The position numbers were made by a program, and so were the translations under genes. This document shows positions 45,166 through 54,800 of a DNA stretch of 64,000 bases, piece after piece. This stretch comes from Vibrio porteresiae DSM 19223 (GTDB taxonomy: Bacteria > Pseudomonadota > Gammaproteobacteria > Enterobacterales > Vibrionaceae). Positions within the stretch are counted from its first letter, which is position 1. Every line of letters starts with the position of its first letter. The notes beneath the pieces were generated by a model. It was not told where the DNA came from and made no database searches. It saw nothing but the letters and a program-made list of their open reading frames with translations. Where the stretch lies: assembly GCF_024347055.1 (NCBI RefSeq), contig NZ_AP024896.1, positions 1,674,001 through 1,738,000 of the forward strand, in the 5' to 3' direction.

Positions 45166-45231
45166 TTTTATTTCTCCATATTTCAATGTGTTAAACCAAC
45201 AGAGCAAAACTCACGTTGATCCACTCAAAAC

Positions 45232-45245
45232 TGTAACCGGTTCCA
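45232..45245. promoter_or_regulatory. LacI/AscG-type operator 1
   Basis: TGTAACCGGTTCCA matches the AscG pattern TGAAACCGGTTTCA at 12 of 14 positions, 67 bp before bglA. Confidence 0.6.
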
Positions 45246-45353
45246 TTTGTGGCGATAATAAAAGCGACTTCTCTATTCGCTTAATGGGTAGGGTAGCTGA
45301 AGTGAAACTCAACCTTGCAGGTTGACCTCCAACCTTATCACGCTTTGATAAAA

Positions 45354-45367
45354 TGAAACCGGCAACC
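45354..45367. promoter_or_regulatory. LacI/AscG-type operator 2 (half-site)
   Basis: TGAAACCGGCAACC has one perfect half (TGAAACCGG) and a poor second half. Confidence 0.35.
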
Positions 45368-45414
45368 CATGCGGGTTACTGTGTCGATTAATCTAGCACA
45401 ACCCAAAACCGATA

Positions 45415-45427
45415 GGAAACCGTTTCC
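45415..45427. promoter_or_regulatory. LacI/AscG-type operator 3
   Basis: GGAAACCGTTTCC is a near-perfect palindrome with GAAAC/GTTTC arms, followed by CA. Confidence 0.55.
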
Positions 45428-45708
45428 ACATTTTTGTCGTAAAATTGATCTTTTGTGATTCAATCGAAATTTGCTTGAGAAAAAGGTCGTTAGAATGACA
45501 TGTCAACTTGAGTGAAAATCGGCATCACTCTATCAACAAATCCAACCAATGCGCGACTCAAGTTTCTATGGCAATGCGGCTATCTAGTGATGACATAATC
45601 ACAAACGAAAAAGCCTCAGCAATGAATTCCACCTTGAATTAAAACTCTATTCTTGATGTGGAACTTACGCCTGCGGCTTTTGTTGCTCAATATCTATCGT
45701 CGTTACGT

Positions 45709-46767
45709 TTATCTATTCGTAACCGAGTCGCGAATCACCAACTGTGCGTCAATGTGATGCTGCTGATAATCAGGAAATGGCGTTTTATTTAGATGAGCAA
45801 AGCACAATGCCACGGCGTAACTGATCAATTCTGCTGATGGCAGAATCACTGAGCTTATGGATGGCGTAAAGTAGTTGAGCACTGGGCTGTCATCAAAACC
45901 AAACAAAGCAACATCATTAGGCACATTCAGTCCGTGTTCTTGCAGCGCTTTTAACGCGCCAATTGCGAGATGATCGTTAACGCAGCAAATAGCGGTAAAT
46001 GATACGTCACGAGCAAGTAACTCCTTACACGCCAAATACCCCACTTCACACATATCTCGCGGCACACTGCCATCTTCACTGACTGGCAAGCCCTCAATAA
46101 ATCTCTGAGGATCGTAATCAATTCCAGCTTGGCTTAATGCTTGCTGATAACCAATCTGACGCGCCTGTGCAGTACGTTGAACTAACGAGCAACTAAGATA
46201 GGCAATTTGACGATGCCCTTTTTCAATCAGATATTCGACTGGTTTAGCGGCATATTTTTCATGCTCATACCAAACACAATAATTAGGGTGTTTAGGTAAG
46301 TAGCTGTTGAGTAACATGACTGGAACTGGAAATTTTTCAATTTCCTCATCGATCACTGCAATGGTTTCTTCATAATGAGCCGAACTAGAAGCATTGTAAT
46401 AGAGCACAGCTTCGCAGCGGTGGTCGATCAAATCGTAGATAGACGATAACGCTTGGCCAGGCAAATCTTCGATGTGTCTCATGATGACATCTTTTCCCGC
46501 CGCATGGGCCGACTTATGGATTTCATCAATCAGCGATGCCAAATAGCGCGAAACGTTCGCCCCAGCAGGTAAAATTAACCCTATCGTATCTGATGTTTGA
46601 CGAGCTAAATTACGCGCAAGCACATTAGGACGATAATTCAATTCTTGAGCTGCTTTTAACACTGCATCACGCGTTTTTTCTGATGTGTAACCACGACCAC
46701 TCAACACTCGAGAAACCGTAGATTTTGCCACTCCTGCCCGGCGAGACACATCCAATATAGTTGTCAT
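45709..46767 (-). CDS. LacI-family repressor (AscG-like)
   Basis: This 352-residue regulator has a LacI helix-turn-helix (MTTILDVSRRAGVAKSTVSR, hinge NYRPNVLARNL) and a periplasmic-binding-type effector domain (SDTIGLILPAGANVSRYLAS; ending GFDDSPVLNYFTPSISSV). It lies upstream of bglA on the same strand across 540 bp. It resembles AscG, which represses arbutin/salicin/cellobiose genes. The three dyads before bglA carry the AscG-like half-site, making bglA the probable target. Confidence 0.9.
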   Translation of the reverse strand: MTTILDVSRRAGVAKSTVSRVLSGRGYTSEKTRDAVLKAAQELNYRPNVLARNLARQTSDTIGLILPAGANVSRYLASLIDEIHKSAHAAGKDVIMRHIEDLPGQALSSIYDLIDHRCEAVLYYNASSSAHYEETIAVIDEEIEKFPVPVMLLNSYLPKHPNYCVWYEHEKYAAKPVEYLIEKGHRQIAYLSCSLVQRTAQARQIGYQQALSQAGIDYDPQRFIEGLPVSEDGSVPRDMCEVGYLACKELLARDVSFTAICCVNDHLAIGALKALQEHGLNVPNDVALFGFDDSPVLNYFTPSISSVILPSAELISYAVALCFAHLNKTPFPDYQQHHIDAQLVIRDSVTNR

Positions 46768-46976
46768 AACTTATTAACACCTCAACGATTTAGTTTGTGC
46801 ATATTAACACGTACTAAATAAAAGGAATAAGTCTCTCTTGGGGAAATACCATCGCTTAACCTATCTGAACGGAAAAATGCGATATTTCTCAAAAGGTCGG
46901 CGATTGGTTGCTGATGCCAGCTGCCTTTCATTGCCGGATTGATATACTGGGTCAAAATAATTTCGAGACGCTGCCG

Positions 46977-48044
46977 ATGCCCTACCAACTCTTTGTTTCC
47001 AATGCCGAATCTGGAACAATATCCTGTTACGAACTCGACACCAGTACGCCTAATACAACGGAGATCTTGCGTTGGGTAACCGATATTCCAGCCGCACCGC
47101 TCGTGATGCCAATGACCATCGACGAAAAACGCGCACTTTTGTATGCGGTTATTCGTTCTAAACCCTATCGCTTATTGCAATATCGTATTGAGCCTAAAGG
47201 ATTAAGCCTCACTCAAGAGTGGCCATTACCCGCTAGCATGGCAAATATCGAACTAAGCCCAGATGGCTTAACCGCCTATAGCGTCTCTTTTGCCGATAAC
47301 CTTTGGGCACAGACCCGTTTACAAGACGCAAGTGATGACACAACAGAATGTTTTTCTTGTGGCTCACATCCGCATGCGATTCATATCAGCCCAGATCAAA
47401 AATGGTTAATTCATAGTGAGTTAGGTAGCGATAGGCTACAGATTTCTTCTTACAGCGCAGAGCATGGTGAACTTAGGCACATTAACGTCACACCAAAGTC
47501 TGGTCCGCGCCATTTTGTCTTTTCACCAGCGGGAGATGAGCTGTATCTCTTAACCGAGATGTCGGGAGAAGTGATCCGTTACCGCATAGAATCAGCAAGT
47601 GAAGACGACGTGTCTCTGCCGTCACTTATCGAGCGAGATCGCTGTGCCATATTGCCTTTTGCAGAAATGGGAATAGCTCCAGGTCTTGCGCCAGAGCAGC
47701 GCCAGAACGACACTCAACCTCGGGTCTGGGCAGCGGATATTCATCTCACCCATAACGGGCGGTTTATTTACACCTCAGAGCGAACCACCAGCCGCATTTC
47801 CTTGTTTGAGATTGATGCAGGATCAATGCGTTATGTGTGTTCGTTTCCCGTCGAGACCTGCCCGAGAAGTTTTGCTATTACACCGGATGATCAATGGCTC
47901 ATCGTCACTGGCGAACAGTCTTCGGTTATTGGGCTTTATGCTATTAATAGCGCTACAGGATATTTAACGCGCCAATGTGAAGCCCCTTGCGGTAAAGGTG
48001 CAAATTGGGTCAGCGTTACGTTCAAAATGAAAAATAGTAAATGA
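46977..48044 (+). CDS. Lactonase-family beta-propeller protein (YbhE/Pgl-like)
   Basis: This 355-residue protein is a seven-bladed propeller of the 6-phosphogluconolactonase (Pfam lactonase) family. Repeated blade motifs are SPDGLTAYSVSF, SPDQKWLIHSELGSDRL, GPRHFVFSPAGDELYLLTEMSG and HLTHNGRFIYTSERTTSRI. The ATG at 46977 starts at the first strand. It is divergent from the LacI-family gene, so it may share its regulation. Many members are annotated as Pgl without proof; another sugar lactone or no enzymatic role is possible. Confidence 0.78.
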   Translation: MPYQLFVSNAESGTISCYELDTSTPNTTEILRWVTDIPAAPLVMPMTIDEKRALLYAVIRSKPYRLLQYRIEPKGLSLTQEWPLPASMANIELSPDGLTAYSVSFADNLWAQTRLQDASDDTTECFSCGSHPHAIHISPDQKWLIHSELGSDRLQISSYSAEHGELRHINVTPKSGPRHFVFSPAGDELYLLTEMSGEVIRYRIESASEDDVSLPSLIERDRCAILPFAEMGIAPGLAPEQRQNDTQPRVWAADIHLTHNGRFIYTSERTTSRISLFEIDAGSMRYVCSFPVETCPRSFAITPDDQWLIVTGEQSSVIGLYAINSATGYLTRQCEAPCGKGANWVSVTFKMKNSK

Positions 48045-48049
48045 AATAT

Positions 48050-48097
48050 AAAGCAAAACAGCAACCATTCCTGCAAGGATGACTGCTGCTTTGTTTC
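48050..48097. terminator. Terminator-like structure between the lactonase and peptide genes
   Basis: AAAGCA...TGCTTT arms enclose an inner CATTCC/GGATG stem. Tails are only partly T-rich, but it lies between convergent units. Confidence 0.5.
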
Positions 48098-48128
48098 AAT
48101 AAGGGGGAATTATTTTCCCAGCGCTGCT

Positions 48129-48188
48129 TTAAGCAAAGCTGGCAACAGTAAACAATAAAGCCGCCAATAAAATGATGATCACTTTCAT
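48129..48188 (-). CDS. Candidate 19-residue hydrophobic peptide
   Basis: The ORF reads MKVIIILLAALLFTVASFA and stop. It looks like a complete signal peptide or single-span microprotein, with AGAGGTG correctly placed before the ATG. No mature domain follows; the frame is closed again six codons after the stop. It may be a membrane microprotein or the remnant of a longer lipoprotein/entericidin-like gene. Support comes from the ribosome-binding site and composition only. Confidence 0.45.
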   Translation of the reverse strand: MKVIIILLAALLFTVASFA

Positions 48189-48531
48189 ATTCGCACCTCT
48201 ATATCACGCACTTAACGCATTTCGCTTCGCGTTGAATCCGTTCGAACGCTGGCAAGACCAACGAACAGGAAGATACTAGCTGATCTTCCAATAAGCATTC
48301 TCGTAACGAGAAGCCTGTTTTCACGGCGAATATAGTGAAATCAGATGCGCGATTATGTGATACGCCTGACATTTTTTGTTAATGCTTAAAAAAGAGCAGA
48401 AACACACTTTCTCCCATATTACGCACCAGATAATTCGCTTTTTTAGCTAGAGCTGTAAAAACATTCTAAAAACCTGACACATACCGTTATACTAAATACT
48501 GTCCACCAGCAAACAGAAGCAAAGGCTTTTC
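48189..48531. other. Intergenic region, peptide gene / DUF2750 gene
   Basis: 340 bp with one clear dyad, TTCTCG-TAA-CGAGAA (48298-48312). No other gene or promoter was recognised with confidence. Confidence 0.4.
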
Positions 48532-48912
48532 ATGACAGCAACTATCTCTTTAGACACTCTTCCTAAAGATCCAACCGAACGAATGAATCAATTCTTCAAT
48601 GCCGTAGCGACCGATCTTAAAATATGGCTTTTGATTGATGAGCATGGCAGTGTGCTGCTCACCGCCGACGAAGACGATTGTGTCCCTGTATGGCCATCGC
48701 AAGAGCACGCCGCATTATGGGCAACCGATGAGTGGGAAGGTTTTCAAACGGAAGCGATTTCAGTCGCTAAATGGAAAAGCCGCTGGACTCAAGGTCTAGA
48801 AGAAGACGAACTTTCGATTATCGTTTTCCCAGATGCCCAAGGTGAAGGCATTGTTCTATATCCAGACGAGTTTGAATTTGAACTAGCAAAACGCGAAAAT
48901 AAACGTCGTTAA
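48532..48912 (+). CDS. DUF2750 protein
   Basis: This 126-residue acidic cytoplasmic protein fits the DUF2750 family: DLKIWLLIDEHGSVLL near residue 28, VPVWPSQEHAALWATDEWEG near 52 and a C-terminal basic ending KRENKRR. The family has no known function. The gene stands alone and ends in a strong terminator. Confidence 0.82.
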   Translation: MTATISLDTLPKDPTERMNQFFNAVATDLKIWLLIDEHGSVLLTADEDDCVPVWPSQEHAALWATDEWEGFQTEAISVAKWKSRWTQGLEEDELSIIVFPDAQGEGIVLYPDEFEFELAKRENKRR

Positions 48913-48942
48913 TCCACGTTAACCGAAGAAACAGATTGAACA

Positions 48943-48970
48943 AATAAGCCGCTCATGAGAGCGGCTTATT
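48943..48970. terminator. Terminator between DUF2750 gene and the tannase-family gene
   Basis: AATAAGCCGCTC-ATGA-GAGCGGCTTATT, a 12-bp perfect stem between convergent genes. Confidence 0.88.
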
Positions 48971-49022
48971 CTTTAGTATCACTTTAGTGAGAGAAGTACA
49001 TGCTTTTCTCTATCAAAAACGC

Positions 49023-50660
49023 TTATTCACAGTGGAATGAGTTGATGTCGTTTGCATCACCTTTACCGTTGTATTTCGCCACTTGTGGGAAAGGACAGAT
49101 AGGTTGTGATTTACCAGGGAACGCTTGGCCACCTTTCGCTGGTAGGTAAGCTGGCGCTTGATTTTTCGTTACCCAGTTATCAATCGCTGTTAGTGGGTCG
49201 ATATCATCAAGAGCAGGGCCACCGCCGCAGTGAGTCATACCAGGAACCATAAATAGACGGCCCCATTCACGAGTTTTGTTCATGTCGCCATCTGTATGCT
49301 TCGACGTATTTTCATACCAACGTTTGATGTCGTTTGCAGAGAAAACAGGGTCAGAAACACCTTGAACCACTATCAGTTTTCCGCCGCGAGCTTTAAAGGT
49401 AGAAAGCATGGTACTGGTTGCATCGTTGATTGCCCCCGTCTCATTGGTTTTCACCACGTCTTTATCAAAGTCAAAGTTAGATGGATTCACTTCCATATTT
49501 GGCGGTGTCATGAAGTAGAACTGTAGTGAGTTCAAACCTAACGTTGCATTTAGTGCATCGGGTTTATCGGCATCTTGAGATGACCCTAGTTTCCACATTC
49601 GCCACCCCATCGCGTTCACACCAGCATCGTATGGCCAATCGCTGTAGAGGTCATTGCCTTGGCTATCTTTAGGACCGCCAAACACCGTTTTGATAGTGTT
49701 GACTTTCTCTGCTGATAGACAATTTTTAGTGTTACCGGCTTTACATTGCACGTCTTCAGGTTGGAAGTCGCAGGCTAGATAATCATTGATGATGCCATCT
49801 TTAAGACCATCAATTGCATCACATTTTTTCAGTACAGCGTTGCTAAGCAGAGTCAAATCTTGATCGCTCAGAGCGTTCGCTAGCACTTTTTTGCCATTTT
49901 TGTCTTTTGGTGCGATGTTCATCAGCTGTTTGGTATCCCAAGCTTCACTCACGCCAGCGCGGCTTAGATGGAAACCAGGGTTAGCGGCAACGACACCATC
50001 AAACTGAGTTGGATAACGTTGTGCAGCGATCATTGCTTCACGCCCACCGTTTGAACATCCCATAAAGAAAGAGTGTTGTGGCGCTTTTTGGTAATACGTT
50101 TTGATCAAATATTTTGCTGTATCCGTCACTTTACCAATCGCTGCGTAAGCGTAATCAAGACGAGCTTGTTGGTCTAAACCGAAAGACGCATCTAAGCCAT
50201 CGTGTCCGCCGTTCATCGAAACTACGGCAAAGCCTCGAGCGAGCGCAGGCAATTCAGTTGCGCCATAAAGAGGGATAGTACCAATCGCGTTAGCAAGGAA
50301 ACCATCGGTACCACCGCCACCTTGGAAAATAAACTTATTCGCCCATTCATCCGGTAAACGCAGTTCAAAACGTAACGCGTAGTCTTTACCGTCTGCGCCT
50401 TTATGCCGAGTGACTTCACCACGGACTAAACAATGGGCTGGCAGCTTGAAGGTATGGTTCGATGCCCCGGTGAACATGCGGTTAGGATCCAACTGAGACA
50501 TACCTTCTTTTACATATTCTGCCTCAGTAATTTTGCCGTTAAACAGCTCAGTATTTTGCAACTGAGCACACTGCTGTGCGCTGGCAGCGAGGGCGGGATT
50601 GGCAAATCCAGCAACCCCTAATATCGCTAATCCAACTGGATATACTTTCAATGCTTTCAC
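49023..50660 (-). CDS. Secreted tannase/feruloyl-esterase-family hydrolase
   Basis: This ~545-residue alpha/beta hydrolase of the tannase family (Pfam PF07519) has a nucleophile elbow FMGCSNGGREA, an Asp in GVSDPVF and a His in PGMTHCGGGP, completing the triad. Several cysteines suit disulfides in the periplasm or outside. A GTG at 50660 is chosen as start: it follows GGAG and begins a clean signal peptide (VKALKVYPVGLAILG ... ALA), whereas the ATG at 50726 would place 22 residues before it. Family members release gallate or ferulate from plant esters. It is co-located with a LysR gene, an alpha-rhamnosidase and a porin. Confidence 0.85.
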   Translation of the reverse strand: MKALKVYPVGLAILGVAGFANPALAASAQQCAQLQNTELFNGKITEAEYVKEGMSQLDPNRMFTGASNHTFKLPAHCLVRGEVTRHKGADGKDYALRFELRLPDEWANKFIFQGGGGTDGFLANAIGTIPLYGATELPALARGFAVVSMNGGHDGLDASFGLDQQARLDYAYAAIGKVTDTAKYLIKTYYQKAPQHSFFMGCSNGGREAMIAAQRYPTQFDGVVAANPGFHLSRAGVSEAWDTKQLMNIAPKDKNGKKVLANALSDQDLTLLSNAVLKKCDAIDGLKDGIINDYLACDFQPEDVQCKAGNTKNCLSAEKVNTIKTVFGGPKDSQGNDLYSDWPYDAGVNAMGWRMWKLGSSQDADKPDALNATLGLNSLQFYFMTPPNMEVNPSNFDFDKDVVKTNETGAINDATSTMLSTFKARGGKLIVVQGVSDPVFSANDIKRWYENTSKHTDGDMNKTREWGRLFMVPGMTHCGGGPALDDIDPLTAIDNWVTKNQAPAYLPAKGGQAFPGKSQPICPFPQVAKYNGKGDANDINSFHCE

Positions 50661-50712
50661 AATTAGCTCCAAACCAATAGAGATGAAGTTCTGTAGGTCA
50701 GGCCAATTTAAC

Positions 50713-50727
50713 ATTGATAAATTCAAT
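50713..50727. promoter_or_regulatory. LysR-type box before the tannase-family gene
   Basis: ATTGATAAATTCAAT has perfect ATTGA/TCAAT arms and the T-N11-A form of LysR boxes. A copy with one change lies before the rhamnosidase gene. Confidence 0.65.
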
Positions 50728-50772
50728 TAAATATTCAAATAATCACTCATATCTATCGAAAAATTAGATTAT

Positions 50773-51693
50773 CTACGACGCATATTTATTACGTTCCTCG
50801 CGCAACGCTCGCTCACAGCGCTCTCTAATTAATCCGGCCAAGCATCTAGCCGCCGGGCCTCGAGCGACCAAATTCTTTTCTACCAAATAGAGGGGGACTT
50901 CACAAACCGGAGGATTTTCAAACGACACAACTTGAACCTCTCCTTGCGCAATAATCGATTCGACATGATGTTTGGGTAACCATCCGTAACATAAGTTAGC
51001 GCGAATCGCAGCAATTGCCGATTCTAACGAATCAACTGTCCACATCTTATTTGGGGTAGATGGCATGGTTTCCAATTCGGTACCTAGCGAACGTTTATAA
51101 AAAATCTGTTTGTGTGCTGCAATATCCTCAACGGAATAATAAGGGATATTGGCAGTAAAAATGGGATGCTCTCTATGCGCGACAGGAATCAAAGGAACAT
51201 CCAACAGTTTAGGTCCTGGAATCAGCCCATGCTCTGAGGTACTGACCGATAAATCGTATTCCCGTTTATCACTTGGCATCAAACGTAAATGTTCATCAAT
51301 AAACACTTCGGTAGCTGGAAATTGCTTACCAAATGAGGCAATCGCATCAAACAGCAGCTCTCTCGGGAAAAGCGTATCGATACTTAACGTCAAATTCGCC
51401 TCGATACCTTTAGAGATTCCCTGCGCTACCGTCTCCAGATAGTCGAAATCATTAATAATGGTTTTCACTGTTTGTAACAGCAACTTTCCCGAAGACGTTA
51501 GTTCGCACTTCTTCCCTTCCATATAAACCAATTGCACACCAATTTGTGACTGCAATTTGGACATGGAATAACTGATGGTCGACTGACTTCGATTGAGAAC
51601 TTCGGCTGCGGCACTAAAGCCTTTTTGCTCTGCCACAGTTTTAAACACAATCCACTGGTCTAACGTAGTTTTGAACACGATCACATCCCCCAT
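50773..51693 (-). CDS. LysR-family regulator of the tannase/rhamnosidase locus
   Basis: This ~306-residue regulator has the winged helix FSAAAEVLNRSQSTISYSMSK and a substrate-binding domain. A GTG at 51678 with GGGGGA upstream may be the true start (301 residues). It sits between the esterase and rhamnosidase genes, and matching T-N11-A boxes lie on both sides, so it probably controls both. The inducer could be a phenolic or rhamnose-containing fragment; this is inference. Confidence 0.87.
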   Translation of the reverse strand: MGDVIVFKTTLDQWIVFKTVAEQKGFSAAAEVLNRSQSTISYSMSKLQSQIGVQLVYMEGKKCELTSSGKLLLQTVKTIINDFDYLETVAQGISKGIEANLTLSIDTLFPRELLFDAIASFGKQFPATEVFIDEHLRLMPSDKREYDLSVSTSEHGLIPGPKLLDVPLIPVAHREHPIFTANIPYYSVEDIAAHKQIFYKRSLGTELETMPSTPNKMWTVDSLESAIAAIRANLCYGWLPKHHVESIIAQGEVQVVSFENPPVCEVPLYLVEKNLVARGPAARCLAGLIRERCERALREERNKYAS

Positions 51694-51743
51694 AATTCAG
51701 CAAATTGTTATACACAACTCCAACCCTTATTGCCACGTCAACT

Positions 51744-51758
51744 ATTGATAAATTCGAT
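51744..51758. promoter_or_regulatory. LysR-type box before the rhamnosidase gene
   Basis: ATTGATAAATTCGAT is identical at 14 of 15 positions to the box before the tannase-family gene and lies 100 bp before the rhamnosidase start. Confidence 0.65.
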
Positions 51759-51857
51759 GGATAATCGCAACTATTTCAATTTCTGTTCGATAGCAGCAGT
51801 GATATGTTCCGCCCCATAAACCGATTCATCCTATACCGACAAAACAAAGGAATACCT

Positions 51858-54800
51858 ATGTCTTCTTGTACTACATTAGGATTCAAAAAGCTCTCTACGC
51901 TCGCGGCAGCTATCTCCTTATCTATTGTAATGGCTCCTATCAGTTATGCCGCGACACAAACAACCACAGCCTTAGAGAATGGCTTCACTTCACCACCAAA
52001 CTCAGCAAAACCTCGGGTTTGGTGGCACTGGATGGATGGCAACATTACTATCGATGGTATCGATAAAGACCTTGCTTGGATGCATCAAGTAGGCATAGGT
52101 GGTGTACACAGTTTTGACGCCAACCTGCCAACACCACAAGTGGTTAAAGAACGCTTGGTATATATGACGCCTAAATGGCAAGAGGCTTTTCGCCATGCAG
52201 TGAAACTGGCTGACCAATATGATATGGAATTTGGCATTGCATCTTCGCCAGGTTGGAGTGAAACCGGTGGTCCTTGGGTTGCAGCCAAAGACGGCATGAA
52301 AAAAGTGGTATGGTCAGAACAGATCGTGACTGGCGGTGAACCTATTGAGCAACCACTGAAAGATTTCCCACACGCAACAGGCCCGTTCCAAACCGTTGGC
52401 TTTAACCATCTATTTAATGATGACGAAGGAGGTACAAAAGTCCCTTACGCAGACGGTAAAATTGGCGTTTACGCTGTACCACTGCCTCATCCTGTTTTGA
52501 CTCCTTTTGCTCATGTGCTGATCAATGGCGAAGCCAAAGATGCTGCGGCTCTTACTGACGACGATTTTCAAACCAGCGTTGCCGTGCCAATCAAAGACAA
52601 CAAAGCGGTGTTCGCGGTTCATTACGACCAACCTACCACTGTTCGCTCTGCGCGTATCTTGATTAAAGATGGTCAAATGCCATTTGCCCCAGCTCGTTTC
52701 GACGTGGTTTTAGAAGCACAAGTGAACGGCGAATGGCAAAATGTCAGCGACATCCCATTGAGCACCACCACCACGACGGTTGGCTTCTCGGCACTGACTG
52801 CGCAAGATTTCCGTGTGATTGTGACTCCTCGCCCAGCCGCTTCTTCTGCAGACATTTTGGGCGCAGTGAAAGGCGCGGAAGTATTGGATCTCTTCCCAAC
52901 TGCAACAGGTGATATCGATGTTCTCGATTTCCACCTTTACGCTCAACCTAAAGTTAACCAATCAGAAGTGAAAGCGGGCTTTAACACCGTTAAAGACTAT
53001 TACAAGTTCAATAACCAATTCGATGAAAGCACCGCTGCGTTAAACGATGTGGTCGATTTGACTGACAAAATCGGTGCGGATGGCAAAATCAATTGGGTGC
53101 CACCTCAAGGTCATGATTGGAAAATCATCAACATGGGTTGGACGCTAACCGGTAAAACTAACCACCCTGCGACCAAAGAAGCCACTGGTTTAGAAGTCGA
53201 TAAATACGATGCGAAAGCCGTTGAAGCTTACCTAAACACTTACCTAGACAAATACAAAGCCTTGGTTGGCGATGACATGTTTGGTAAGAAAGGCGTGACC
53301 TCTTTAGTGAACGACAGTGTGGAAATCGGTGCGTCCAACTGGACACCAAATCTATTAGCAGAATTCCAACAACGTCGTGGCTACGATGCCAAACCTTGGT
53401 TGCCTACTTTGACTGGTACAGTGCTTGGTACACCACAACAAACGGATAAATTCTTGTTCGACTTCCGTACTACTTTGGCAGATTTAATCTCTGAAGCGCA
53501 CTACGGCACCGTAGCAAAAGTGGCACATGCCAACGGCTTAACCACTTACGGTGAATTCCTAGAAGACCAACGTCCAGTATTGGGCGATGATATTGCTGCA
53601 CGTCGTTACACTGACATCCCAATGGCTGCATTGTGGTACTACCCTAAAGACAGCCAAGCTCGTCCGGGTCTACTAGGTGATGTGCGCGGCGCAGCATCAA
53701 CGTCGCACTTCTACGGTCAAAACCTTGTGGCAGCTGAATCAATGACGTCAGCATTCGCACCTTGGGCATTGGCTCCAGAAGATTTGAAACACGTTATCGA
53801 CCTTGAATTCCTGTACGGTGTAAACCGCCCAGTGGTACACACTTCGGTTCACCAACCAGTGGATGACAAAAATCCAGGTCTGTCTCTATTCATCTTCGGT
53901 CAACACTTTAACCGTCACGACTCTTGGGCTGGCATGGCTAGCGCTTGGGTGGATTACATGGCACGCAGCGCGTACATGCTTCAATCCGGTAAAGATCGCT
54001 CTGAAATCGCTTTGTTCTATGGTGAAGACACGCCTGTTACTACCATGTACGCTGATGGCGTTCCTGAAGGTCTACCAAAACATTACACCTACGATTTCGT
54101 CAATAAAGACATGTTAGCGGCGCTAACTGTCACAGCAGACAAACACATCGTGAGCCCTGCAGGAGCGGAATACCAAGCTCTTGGCTTGTTCGGTAACACG
54201 CGTGAATTGACCGTTTCTGCTCTAGAGCAACTGCTTCGTTTGGCGAAACAAGAGGTGAAAATCATTGGTGATAAACCAGAGAAGAGCCCAAGCCTAGAAG
54301 ACAACTCCGCTCTATTCCACGCTTATGTGAATATGATTTGGGGTATGGACAATGTGGTGGAATCAAACGATTTCGACAACACCTTAGTCGCAATGAACGT
54401 TCCTCATGATGTGGATGCTCTAGACCACGTACTAGAAAATGATCACTTGATGTTCCGTCATCGTCAGTTGGATAACGGCCATATTTACTACGTGAGCAAC
54501 CGCACCGAAAATACCATGAATCAATCACTGACGTTCAATGTGACTGGTTTTGCACCACAAATCTGGAACCCAGTGGATGGTAGCCATCGCGATGCAAGTT
54601 TCCATGTAGAAAACGGTCAAACCGTTGTGGATGTAGACTTTGCCCCTGAAGAATCACTCTTCGTGGTCTTTACTGAGCCAACCACTGAGCAGCAACACAC
54701 TGCCACTGTGGCGCAAGTAAAACAAACCATCGATATCACTTCACCTTGGGCAGTGCATTTCGAAAAAGGCTTAGAACTTCCTAAACCAATGACCATGAAA

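Noticed and set aside
45166..45400. BglG/LicT-type RNA antiterminator before bglA
   Set aside because: Dyads such as TCAACCT-TGC-AGGTTGA are present, but the RAT consensus is absent and no BglG-type gene is nearby.
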